A DNA stretch of 64,000 nt from Diplocarpon mali. Its lineage: Eukaryota; Ascomycota; Leotiomycetes; Helotiales; Drepanopezizaceae. Within the stretch, counting starts at the first letter, position 1. Each line of letters begins with the position of its first letter. Positions 24,220 through 34,414 of this stretch are shown one piece after another. Below the pieces are notes generated by a model, which did no database searches, had not been told where the DNA came from, and saw nothing but the letters and a program-made list of their open reading frames with translations. The stretch spans positions 5,365-69,364 of the forward strand of contig JAENRP010000043.1 in assembly GCA_024741835.1 (NCBI GenBank). The letters are read 5' to 3'. The position numbers and the translations under genes are program-made.

Positions 24220-25173
24220 CTAGGCGATTTGACCACGGACAACACCAAGCGGGTAGAGCTTGGTGTGCGAGTCCGTGAAGAAGCCGGCAGGGTTGGCTTC
24301 AATCTGGGAAAGCTTGAAGCCGGCTCCGGTATCCTCCCCTTTGACCTTGACACCGGTCTTGAAAGGCCCCGTCATGCAGCCCTTGCTGATGCGTACCTTG
24401 TCGTCGCCCACCGGGTTGGGGAAGGCAATGCGGGGTGGGCCAGATTTACCACGGGCGGCCTCGTGAATGTGTGTTGCGGTGAGCGCGGGCGACATGTAGT
24501 CGCCGACGACGTTGAAAAGCATGGTTTTCTGGATTGACGGTTAGTAATTCATCCTCGACGGGGTGGGGACTAGACGTGCCCAGCAGATAGTGTCAATCTC
24601 GGAGTTGATAACATAGTAGAAGATTCCTCTTGCGTCGGCCGGTCCTGGGGCAGATTTGGTGCCGTTGAGGACTTCGGAGCCGCTGGCGATGACCGTGTAG
24701 GTGCTGGTAAACCCGTGCCCGCTCATCTTGCTGCCCTTACCGGGGCCGGTAGGATACATGAGGCCGTCCCATCCTTCGGTGGGTGTTGCGTAGTGCTCGA
24801 CGTCAAGATCCAGCTCGAGATTAATGCCCAGGTTGATGTTGACTTCCAGCTTGACCTCGACTTCGAGATCGACCTCGGCCGTCAGCTCGACCTCAGCTGC
24901 CAGCTCGAGGTCAATGTCGAGCCCGAGGTCGGCACTGACCTCAACGTCGGCATCCACATCAACATCAGCATCTAAACCGAGATCAGCCTCCAGCCCGAGA
25001 CCTAGGCCGAGGTGAAGGCCGAGTCCGACATTAGCATCGACCCCGGAACCATCGTCATCTTTCTCGGGGGCAGGGTCGAAATCATAATCGCGCTTGGGAG
25101 TGGATTCTGTGGGTGCTGAGAGAACAGGTCCTACGAGGAGGGTAGTGAGTGCGGCGAAGGTGGAGAACCTCAT
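24220..25173 (-). CDS. secreted CHRD-domain protein with acidic/hydrophobic alternating region
   Basis: Two minus-strand exons (25173-24580, 24528-24220) give 300 aa. A signal peptide (MRFSTFAALTTLLVGPVLSA) opens the protein. Roughly residues 45-130 form a low-complexity region in which Leu/Val/Ile alternates with Asp/Glu (for example DADVDVDADVEVSADLGLDI). The C-terminal half is a CHRD fold: VINSEIDTICW, then DYMSPALTATHIHEAARGKS and GPPRIAFPNPVGDD. CHRD domains are extracellular modules of unknown activity in fungi. The intron appears to use a GC donor (TGG followed by GCACGT), since it is the only junction that links the two CHRD halves in frame. A TATA box lies about 145 bp upstream. Function unknown; likely a cell-surface or secreted protein. 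Confidence 0.8.
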
Positions 25174-25314
25174 TGTGAAAATTGATACGGGGATAGAATC
25201 TTAGGAGATTAATGCGAGTATTATACCAGCAGAACTGGTGACGGACAAATGAGTGACAGGAATGTTGAAGCGAGAGTGCGATAATGAGAAGACAATGGGA
25301 TGGGAACGCGCCCT

Positions 25315-25322
25315 CTTATATA
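25315..25322 (-). promoter_or_regulatory. TATA box of the CHRD gene
   Basis: On the minus strand the sequence reads GTATATAAGAGGGCG, about 145 bp before the ATG at 25173. The same AAGAGGGCG follows the TATA of the laccase gene. Confidence 0.65.
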
Positions 25323-27127
25323 CAGTATGGAGTCTCCGTGAGGCAAGAGAGTATTCGACTGCACTGGACCTCCAAGCCGAGCATCGCCTGACCTCGAGCG
25401 GAACTTCCAGCCGAGGCTGACTTCGAGGACAAGCAAGACCGGCACCAGAGGCAAGCATGGATAACCGTTATACCCAGAGGTGCGTCTCTTCCCTTGTCTG
25501 GGCCGAGAGACGATTGCAGCATGGATCGGCGAAGTTGAATTGTGGAAGAGGGAGAAATAAGCATCCGGGCTCCTGGCCAGCCAGACAATCACGCCCGACG
25601 ATGTTAGCTTTTGGCCAAGGGCCGGTGAAGGCCTCTATGCTCCGTGGAGTCCGTGGAATCCGTGGCGAGGAGCGGCGACGAGGGGAGCGTTGTGCAGTTG
25701 TGAGCAGCAGCTCCAGAGCACGCCGTCGCAGGCCAGACAAACACCGCCGAAGCGTGCGTGCACGGGTGGGGTTTCCGGTGGGGTTGCAATACCAATATAC
25801 TTCCATGTTTTGTTGTTTACTTCGTACTGAGTGGTCTGGCCGGCGACCAAGGACGAAGGACAAGCTGTGGTCAGGTGCTCGCTCACGTCCGGCTTGGGGG
25901 AGATCGTCGGCCAGGCGCTCGTTGCGCTCAGCCGCTAGCGCCAACTTGCAGTAATAGAAGAAAGCTTTTGTGTTCGAGCAATGATACAGCTCGCTCTCGA
26001 CCTCTGCCATGATTGATCGTCGCCGACATCCGACAACTGCAACCCCAGCTACTCTCTACAATTCTCAACGAGAATCGACCACAAAGACGACGAGTATCGT
26101 TCGGCTCAACCGCAGCCTTGCCCAGGAAATAAAAAACCGGGCAGTCTGGGCTGAGCGGTGCTGATCAATACCCACTACCAAGGGCAGTGTACTACCGAAA
26201 GTACAAAAGGGCAATTTAAGCGTTGAAGCATGATTTTTAAAGCTCAAATCCTGCGGAGGAGAAGCCAGCTACCTTCTCTCCCAGGTAGAGTCTGGGCCGT
26301 TCTGATTGTAGAGCTATCCTGACTCTAACCTTATTCCGACAGGTCCCAAAGTATAGAAAATTAATCCAGAATAGGCTTTTACGAGTAGAACTTTAATGCG
26401 CAGTGTACAACAAACAGTCGTCGTTTTCCCAGTAGTTCACTCCCCCTTGCATTAGGCTGTGGATCAGGGGGCCCTAACCTACGGTGTCTGCTAAACGAAC
26501 AATATACGGCATTGCTCCTGTTCTTATTTACATTCCGCAGACACTACCAGTCAGACCTTACTGCCGAGTACTCCAACGGCAGAAACAATAGCTACCCGGG
26601 GGGAGGTGTAATGCTCCATCTACTCGGCCTGCTCCAAGTTGGCGCTGTAGAAATGGTTCTTAAGAATGAGTCCGCTATTTACCTGTACTTCCGGGGGTTT
26701 TCTTTCCATATTTCGAGTACATGGATCTGGAGAAGCCCCACACTCATATTCTGGAATCAGATATCATTGAAGACGTCAATTTTTATCGCAAGCCCTCGAA
26801 TCTGAATAGCTCGATAACACCCGACGCGTGATCAGCTGTATTCGCCAGAAATGAAAACAATGTCCAACACGCCCATCCGGAAGGGCCAAGCCGTCAAATT
26901 CGAGTTTCAGAGCGTTCGGTTTGCAACGCCGGCTTCTCCAAGCGGTCCGAGTTCCCTCGCCTCTGTCTCTGCCTGCCCTGGCTTTGCTCCACCGTACTCG
27001 AGAAGAGCTGGAGAAGAATGGCAGTGCCCCTTGCAAAACAAGGTTATTGATGGAGCTGTCTCCGAGATCAAAAGAGGCTGACTGGCATGATCTGCAAAAC
27101 CTTATTCCTCTGCGGTCACGATTCTCC

Positions 27128-27158
27128 GGCTCGAAGGCTCGAAGGCTCGAAGGCTCGG
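27128..27158 (+). repeat. GGCTCGAA tandem repeat
   Basis: Three perfect copies of GGCTCGAA followed by a partial fourth (GGCTCGG). The flanking text, TCGCTCTCTTGCTCGAG near 27172, is echoed at about 27345 as TCGCTTTCTTGCTCAAG, indicating a diverged local duplication. Confidence 0.85.
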
Positions 27159-28775
27159 ATTACCCGATACCCTCGCTCTCTTGCTCGAGCGTGGCTGTTC
27201 TCCGCACGCCCGACGGTGACAGGGTGCCACTCGGGAGCTCCTGGCCCCTAGCATCTGCGCAATGAAATGCAGTGGCTATAGAATGATCCGCGGATCTTGG
27301 GAATCCTACAGTCACGGTCTTAGAGTTCACAGGCTCGGCTTATCCTCGCTTTCTTGCTCAAGTGGCTCTATTCGGGATCGATTCAAATGGCGTGAGGCCA
27401 GGAGGCAAATACACATGTCGTATACAAAACTCCCCACGCCACTTGTTCGTATTCTGCACATCAGCATGGAGACATTCAGGATCGGGTGAAGATACGATGT
27501 GTAATACGACGAAATAAAGCCCGGTCGCCCAGTCCCAGCGGGCTACGAGAGACCCTGGATCATGTTTACGTTTACCATTTCGCACTATCAAGTTGTCAGT
27601 CGACGAGTCCACAGCATTCCCTTTCGAGAGAACATGTGAGTCGTCCTCAGTAGCACAGGTGCCCGTAAACAGAGGGCGAAGGTTTAGCGAACTTGACGCC
27701 TTGTGGCCTCACGCCATTTCCGCCCCAACTCCCGTCTGCCCACGAGGCTGCAGAGCCACGACCGAGTCCACCGATCGGCTCCTCCGCCGCAGGGGTTCTC
27801 GGCTGTCCAGAATTTGGCCGTTTCGAGAGCGATTCGCGCCTCCGAAAGGCCGAAATAGGACTCTTGATCTCTACCCCTTTTCCTCGTATCTGGCAACCCT
27901 AGGATCTGGCAATCCACCGCAAAGTAAAATCTCCTACTTCCTAGGGGGGTGGAGGAACAGTAAAGCAAGTTTAGCGCTTTGGATCTTGAAACACAAGTTG
28001 CTTTGGTTCTATTTTTCAATTCTGCGGATGGGATACTACGGGCCGGATAGCTATGTCGCTATTTCGCTACTTCGCTATTTCGGAGGGTTGAGGATTACTC
28101 CTCACTGAGAGCCCGGGGAGACGGTTCGCCTCGATCTATGAGACTTGGATGGAGGAGGCCCTACGTACAGCCAGCCCATTGTGCACTTGTAGGACCAAGT
28201 GGGTTTGCAGCGCACAGGAAAAAGGGAGTATTTCAGATGCCACCGAGAGCTGGGTAGAGTAGGCTCCTACGCATGCAAGCAAAGACATGCAGATTGGCGA
28301 ACTTCACTCCTACTTCTGATGATGCAGGGCTTCATGATACCACGCAGTACGGTATGTGATATCGTCCTCCCTCTTTCCCTCGCAGAGGTGGATCTAACCC
28401 CCCCTCCCCCCGCAGATCGTATGTTGCCAGGAGACGTATCCCAAAATAGCAATCTAAAGCCCCAAATACTAAAAGCCGTATAGCAAAAAATTGACTGGTG
28501 CGTACTCTACTGTGACGGTTTTTGGGATCGACATGTTTCAGTGGGATTTTTTATCCACCTCTGCGAGAGGGTAAAATAGGGAGTATTCTGGCTGCTTCTT
28601 GGTCCTCTCTTTTGCATTATGGCTCCGCTTGCGGGAACACAGCTCGCGGAGTCGTCGGTACAGTACAATTCCATCCATATTCATACATGATCTGCATGTC
28701 ACGGAAGGCCCGGAAGACCGCGACGCAATAGCTCCCCGAGTCACAGGAACGAAGTCGAATCCTGAAATTTGGTTT

Positions 28776-29819
28776 TCATAATCCGCTGTAATATCTCGCA
28801 CGTAACCGCTCTCGATGTTGCACGAGGTTGTCTCGCGCCCTCAACGCCCTGCAGAGCTTCTGCTCCTTCCACCCCAGCTCGTCGTCCAGTAGCAATTGTG
28901 TGTAAGCAAATACGCTCGCATCAAACAAGGCTGGCTTGCCGCTTCCAAAGAACCATGCATCTTCTCCAAGCAAAATCGAGAGAGCTTCGAAAGCCTTATC
29001 CGCTTCGCTGTATAAATCGTCCGTATCTATGGCGGATGTATGCTTGAGAAGTTCTGCTTCTGCTGCAGCTCGTAACTGGTGTGATATCGAGGCTCGGACG
29101 AGTGGATTTGAAGATGTCGGGGAGACATAGAGAGGGTATGCCACAGCCGAGAAATTCAGGGGTTCAAGATATAACGTGAAAAGCTACGAACCTATTAGCA
29201 ATGGCCTCCGATTCCCAGGCAATGCGCCTACCCAAGCATCTCGTATCCTGCTATCAAGGAGAGATTGATATGCGGAATACCGCATATCTGCAGTTTCCTC
29301 AACCTTACCACCATTTTCTGCGGCATACTTCTCAAATTTGCTTGACGAAATTGGGACGAGCGACTCTTGTGAATTGTCCGAGCCTTGGAAGGCTGGGAGG
29401 AGGAAGGGCAAAGCACCAGAAGGGGAGGCGTGGTTATTCGAAGACAGGAGACGGTGCTCGATGCCCGCAATGTTTAGAAAAGTCTGCAGCGTTGTTAGGC
29501 TTTGCTTTGAGGTAGATCGCATATTACTAACCTGCCATTTTAGACAACTGGGATTCACAGATGGTCGGCCAGTAGCTGCATCCTGACCTTTGCTAAAGAC
29601 ATAGAGACTCGGTATCTTCGCCGGCTTAGGCGCGCGTTGTGGCAGAGGATTCGAAGGATATACCACGACGGGTACCAGATCAAAAAGTTTCTTAACAGGC
29701 GCAGGAATGGAAAATAATTCCCTCACGTGTCTGGTCCGCCTTGAAAACGGAGTATGGCCCACATCGTTGCCAAGCCCTCCGTTGAGATTTCTCTTCTCTG
29801 TATAGTCTCTTGGAGGCAT
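28776..29819 (-). CDS. metaxin/GST-like mitochondrial outer-membrane protein
   Basis: Three minus-strand exons (29819-29532, 29483-29232, 29183-28776) encode 315 aa. The domain order is an N-terminal thioredoxin-like half (SLYVFSKGQDAATGRPSVNP, then CLKWQTFLNIAGIEHRLLSS and GALPFLLPAF) and a C-terminal helical GST half (EADKAFEALSILLGEDAWFF, GSGKPALFDASVFAYTQLLL). This resembles metaxins and the SAM-complex subunits Sam35/Sam37, which insert beta-barrel proteins into the outer mitochondrial membrane. Exactly which subunit is uncertain. No ATG precedes 29819 in frame, so the start is MPPRDYTEKRN. The motif spacing in the second half is well preserved across both splice junctions, so the model is sound even though the specific role is inferred. 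Confidence 0.8.
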
Positions 29820-32800
29820 ATCAAAGTCGTGTAGAAGGTTGACACGACTCTGACAGGCCTTCACGTTACTGAGCTGCAGCGGGTGGAACTAGAGCCATTA
29901 GAGTTAAGTGGGACCGGGGGGCAGGATGAAATCAAGCTCGGCAAAGTCGTGAAACCTCTCTTCAAGCCTCTGGCTTCCCTTCCTCCATTGATCAAGCCAA
30001 TTCCTTGGTGGAAGAAGCTAATGTCAACATGTCGAGTCAATAGACAGAAGATACATGTATCTCTTGGGCATGTGGTGGAGTATTGTCTTGGGATTCAATC
30101 CTACAAGGCAATAAAGTCCATCTGGGACGCTCTGCATACTCATTGTACCCGTACTTGGCCAGAAGCATAGGCTGCAGCTGGTTGGCATCCTTTGTGGTCA
30201 TAAATGGGAACCAAGCTGCAGTGCGGTGGGTTTGACCTTGACGTTTCTGGTTCTTAGCATTCTGAAGCATCTGGGTGAAACAAATGTAGTTGGTTAAATA
30301 GAGAGTTCCCTAATCATGCAAAGCTCCAAATGCTTCTGATATACGCTACTCATCATGATTGACAGTCATCGACTTGCGCCTCAACACTGTTGGGGTTTGG
30401 AAACAAACATACTGCATAAAACAACCTACCTGTAGAGATTGCTATGGAGAAGTATAATGTACTTAGCTGAAGGGCTTTCTATTTTAATGGTTGTATATCT
30501 GACCCAAGTTGTTATTGACATCGAGATCAACGGAGTGTTTACACTATGCTATCTACCGTGCGCAACCACATTTGTTGTCTCAGAAAAACTATCTCTGAGG
30601 ATTTCATGCTGACAACTCTTTGAGCTACAGCTTATGCTGTCGCTCCTAAACTTGTTGTTGCTGGGAACAGACATATCGAAACTGAATTTTGGGTAAGCTG
30701 GTTGGTGTGATCTTTTAGGCAAGGCTTTTGTTAGAAATCTGAGACGTAGACACAGGGAAAGGTTGTGCAAAAATAGCATGGTGGTCAATAGATTTCCCTG
30801 CTGAAGACATGTTGGTATTCTCCTGTGCAGGCCCAGAATACGCAGAGAGAACAAGTCCCATTGACCCCTCAGAAACCAATTGCAAGTGCTAGTGAGGAAC
30901 TAGTAGTTGTAGGCTAGTAGGAGAGCAGCAGAGATCTGGGTGTGACCTTTTAACCAGCCAAGCAGTAGGTCTCTACTCTGCAGAGGACAATGGAATCTCA
31001 CTGAATCCAAAGGCCTCCTACCAGTTCTGACATTCCGAAGCTGTGTTCTCTACCTTAACACAACAAAGGCTATAAACATCTCATTGCTTATAGCCCAAGA
31101 TGGCGAAGGAGCGATGCATGATAAATAGGTCACACACATGCAAGTCCTATGATTTAGGATGAATTACGCCACCTCTTCTGACAATCATTAACTATAGACT
31201 CATAAGGCTGATTTACGAAAACCATCCAATATGAATAGGCGATAAGAACTTAGCTACTAAGGACAGTCTTGCTCATACCACAACTTCGGAGGTACGCATT
31301 GCTGTAACCAGAACAACCCTACAAGCAAGGTAAGGAAGGAAAGACAAAGGGGATGTATCCATAAGCTAGGGTAAATAGCTACAACCGCATCACAGCAATA
31401 AGTCTCCATCAACAAAGCCGTGGAAAAGAAAAGATATTAAAGAAAGGGAAGTAAACCAAGGAGAGCATATCATAGGGTATCTTGAGAATCATAAGATTCA
31501 TACATACGCGCTAAGATTTTAGGCCACTATGGGAACAGCTACTATAGGTCTGTATTAGCTGGATCCGCTTAAGAGGCACTTGAGTTGCGCTACACGACTT
31601 GGATTTTAGTCTCCACGGGCTCTGTTTCCTGGGTCGAATACTACCTCGACCCTTCCAAGGTGCATCGTCCTATTCAGCTACAGATGATATCCGTGAAACT
31701 TGCGCGTAAGGAGGGACAGTGTTTCCGGTAGCAGTGGTGGTTACTGAGAGTTCCCTAGCTCTACACATTGATATTCCCTCTAGGAGGTCCTTAGGCTACG
31801 CCCCTAGAGGGAAATCAGTACTGCTGCTCGTAATACTCCTACTTCTCTACTCCTACTACCACCACCACCATCACCAGTGTGTACTTGTGCCAGCGCCCCT
31901 CGCCCACTCTCAGTTCCGCAAAAGTGACATCAAGTGAAACGCAACAGCCCTCCCCCGAGGCCCTGTTCGGTTCCCAAACCTGCCACCTGTCAAGGGAAGT
32001 TTCAACGGTTCGACGTAGTAACTTTCCCTCGCCGTTGCAAAGTGATGCGGCATCTTCCTCTCGCGTAGCTCTAATCCTGATGGAAAAGGGTGTTTCATCC
32101 AACCCTGTGTCTTTTGTAGTGATTCGACAGCTCGCAACTTTGCACGGTTGCTTATCGTCTTACCCGGTGAGGCCAACCTTTGAAGAAATTCGCGGCCGAT
32201 TCTTGAACCCAACGGGACCGAAGATCTCCTGGCAAAACCCACCGATCGGAATATCCTGTACTGGGGAAGGCCCGCGAGATCTTTGGTCAGCGCCTTTTCC
32301 TGCCGGGCATCGTCTGACGCCGGCACGGTAGGGAAGCCATGATGCGATTGCTTGTGTGCTGGACGTGACTTGGATCTGGTGGGAATGTGGATGACATGGA
32401 CATGATGGACGAAGTATGAGATGGATATCAGTCGGAGCACCCGTCGCCCAGGCAAGCTCGTATTAGGTAATGAATGCCGCTTCACACGTGCTTTGGCCTC
32501 GAGACCTCCCGCGAAGAACACGTGCCATTCCTTCCACAGCCGGGGCCAGCATCTGTCCCAGCCCTGCACCGTACCCCCCGTCGCACTATCGCCGATCTTA
32601 ACTCCGCGTTCTGTCCTGCACGTGCTGCATCCTCTCCTCCTTCGCCGTCACTCCTCCACACACACCATCTCGCCATAGACTCTTACTCCGACTGGCTCGC
32701 ACTTCCAGATCAAATCGGTCGGATCGGATCAGAGCAGAGCTGATATTGACATCTCGAAATTCCACCGCTCGAGAAATACCGCTATATCCCTTACCCCTCA

Positions 32801-32960
32801 CTGCTCTACTCTTTTCTACCTCCTCACCATCTCAGCCGCTGCGAGAACAAGAGATCACGAACCCACCGAACCCACGACCCGACCCAAACCCAGCCATTCC
32901 ATTACCACAAACACCAAACAGAAGCACACCCCACACCCCACAACCACCAGCACGCCCACA
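29820..32960. other. long AT-rich gene-poor region, 29.8-33.0 kb
   Basis: About 3.1 kb with no supported gene. 30.3-31.7 kb is AT-rich with stops in all frames. A weak minus-strand segment near 30700 reads FLTKALPK, reminiscent of the C-terminus of Ty1/copia polyproteins, but nothing upstream confirms it. 31.9-32.96 kb is GC-richer and is probably the promoter and CT-rich leader of the Gln/Pro-rich gene. A 219-codon antisense frame there was not accepted. Confidence 0.4.
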
Positions 32961-33281
32961 ATGGAAGCACCTCTCTCCTCCCCCTCCCGACTCCAAAGAC
33001 AAGCCCTAACCCTGACCCAACAACAACAACAACAACAACAACCGCCGCCGCCGCCGCCATACTCCGCCTACCCGTCCTCCACGACCCCAACCTCCGGTCC
33101 GACCTCCGCAGCGCAAAGTCAGCAGCACCACGCCCAGCAGATACCACCCCAAGCCGCCGCCCAGCCCCGCTCGAACGACACGGCCTCGCCGTTCCTGCGG
33201 GATTTCAACCTCGTAGCCGAGGCGGCGAAACGGGCGCAGATGGCCTGTCTGATGCGGGACCTGGAGGGCGTGGCCATCTGA
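32961..33281 (+). CDS. small Gln/Pro-rich protein with conserved-looking C-terminal helix
   Basis: Single exon, 106 aa. I do not recognise the family. The N-terminal part is low complexity: eight consecutive Gln, then seven Pro, then Ser/Thr/Pro/Gln-rich sequence. The C-terminal ~30 residues (SPFLRDFNLVAEAAKRAQMA and the ending DLEGVAI) differ strikingly: an amphipathic helix with no low complexity, likely the functional part. Strong pyrimidine/CA-rich leader upstream and an ATG in good context (CCACAATGG). No signal peptide or membrane segment. Could be a small regulatory or adaptor protein; function unknown. Confidence 0.65.
   Translation: MEAPLSSPSRLQRQALTLTQQQQQQQQPPPPPPYSAYPSSTTPTSGPTSAAQSQQHHAQQIPPQAAAQPRSNDTASPFLRDFNLVAEAAKRAQMACLMRDLEGVAI
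33021..33056 (+). repeat. CAA and CCG trinucleotide tracts
   Basis: Tandem CAA codons (poly-Gln) run into CCG codons (poly-Pro) within the small Gln/Pro-rich gene. Such tracts are prone to length variation between strains. Confidence 0.9.
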
Positions 33282-34414
33282 AACCTCGGAGTGTGGAGGT
33301 CGGTCGGGGATATTCCGCTGCTATCATGGCAGGTTTCGAGCGGGAAGGCAAGGGAAGGGGGGCCGGAGGATGACGGGTGGGATGGGAGAGAGCTAGACGA
33401 GTGGCGAGGCGCTCGTTCCCATAACCTCGTCGCTGTCACTGACGGGCAGAGGGAAGCACAATCTGCTTACGCACACCTGAAAAGCATCTACAGGCGTTCT
33501 TCGTTTCCATTTCCAATCTCGTGTACGGGGCGCGGCGTTGCGGGACGGTTATCCCAGATTTCATCTCAGCGCAACTGGATGGGGTGCAAGTTCTCTCCGC
33601 CTCACAGGCGAGGGAGGGCCAGCTGAAGATTTGGGTACTAGATACTAGCCAGCCACCAGAAATCGGAACAGTGCCAGGCATTCTTAAACCGTCGCTCGCG
33701 TCTCGTTCTGATTCCCACTTCTCCCGAATTCCGTGCGCTGTCTCACACTGCCGGGGGTGCACGCATCTCATGGCTCGCTCCTTGAAACAGCACATTCCAA
33801 GGCCGCCTCGATCTCCTACCTGGTTAAGTTGATGTCACAGTCCTACCACATCGTCCTTCCCGCCGGAATAGCTTCAATTTAATATCACAGCTGCGTCGGA
33901 CATTCGCACCATGCCCTCCCGCTGACGAGCCAACGCGAAAAAAAAAAGAAACAAAAAAGAACAGGTCCAGAGGTCAGCGCCCGCCTACCCAGAGTCACTA
34001 ACATCGGAGCGACCGAGCTGGAACCGAAGTGAGTAATTTGGATCTATGTATTCCTATTAACAACAGCCGAGTCGCTCATGTGCTCAGCCAGGCCACTCGG
34101 CTCCTCTCGCCAGTCTAAAGCAGCGCAAGTCCTTCGGACGAATCATTCAATACCTCTCATAAAGTCGATAGAACCCCGCCCAACTCCCAGATTCCCAGAT
34201 TCCATACCACCAGCACCTGTACCTGCGAGGTGTAACTGCGAGCTGGGCCGGAAAAACCACACTTGCACCTGAACCGAAAATTAGGAGCCGAACAAAAGCA
34301 GGACGTAAGCCAGTGAGACCCAATACACCTAATCCACAGTTGAGTAGAGACAGAACGCCAGTGCTGAATATCTTCTGTAATATGGACGAATGAACCGCGC
34401 TAATCGCCTCCTTC
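33282..34414. other. 3' intergenic region between the Gln/Pro-rich gene and VID30
   Basis: Convergent spacer. Open frames at 33290-33830 occur on both strands and have no family resemblance. An A-rich run lies near 33940-33960. No RNA gene seen. Confidence 0.45.

Larger units (their letters stand above)
25174..28775. other. gene-poor region, 25.2-28.8 kb
   Basis: Upstream flank of the CHRD gene followed by about 3 kb in which no exon chain could be built. GC-rich patches (25450-26010, 26850-27270, 27600-28110) are open on both strands at once, a sign of composition rather than coding. Contains the GGCTCGAA tandem repeat near 27128 and a short CGCTATTT/CGCTACTT repeat near 28052-28080. Confidence 0.45.

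Noticed and set aside
25457..26010. 165- and 180-codon frames on opposite strands upstream of the CHRD gene
   Set aside because: Both strands are open at once in GC-rich DNA, neither shows a family pattern, and the translations are Arg/Ser-rich as expected from composition.
30549..30854. Copia retrotransposon gene on the minus strand
   Set aside because: Only an 8-residue resemblance (FLTKALPK); no reverse transcriptase, integrase or RNase H motifs upstream and no convincing LTR pair.
31910..32569. 219-codon minus-strand frame
   Set aside because: Lies in the probable promoter/leader of the Gln/Pro-rich gene, opposite another open frame. No domain, signal or conserved-looking segment.
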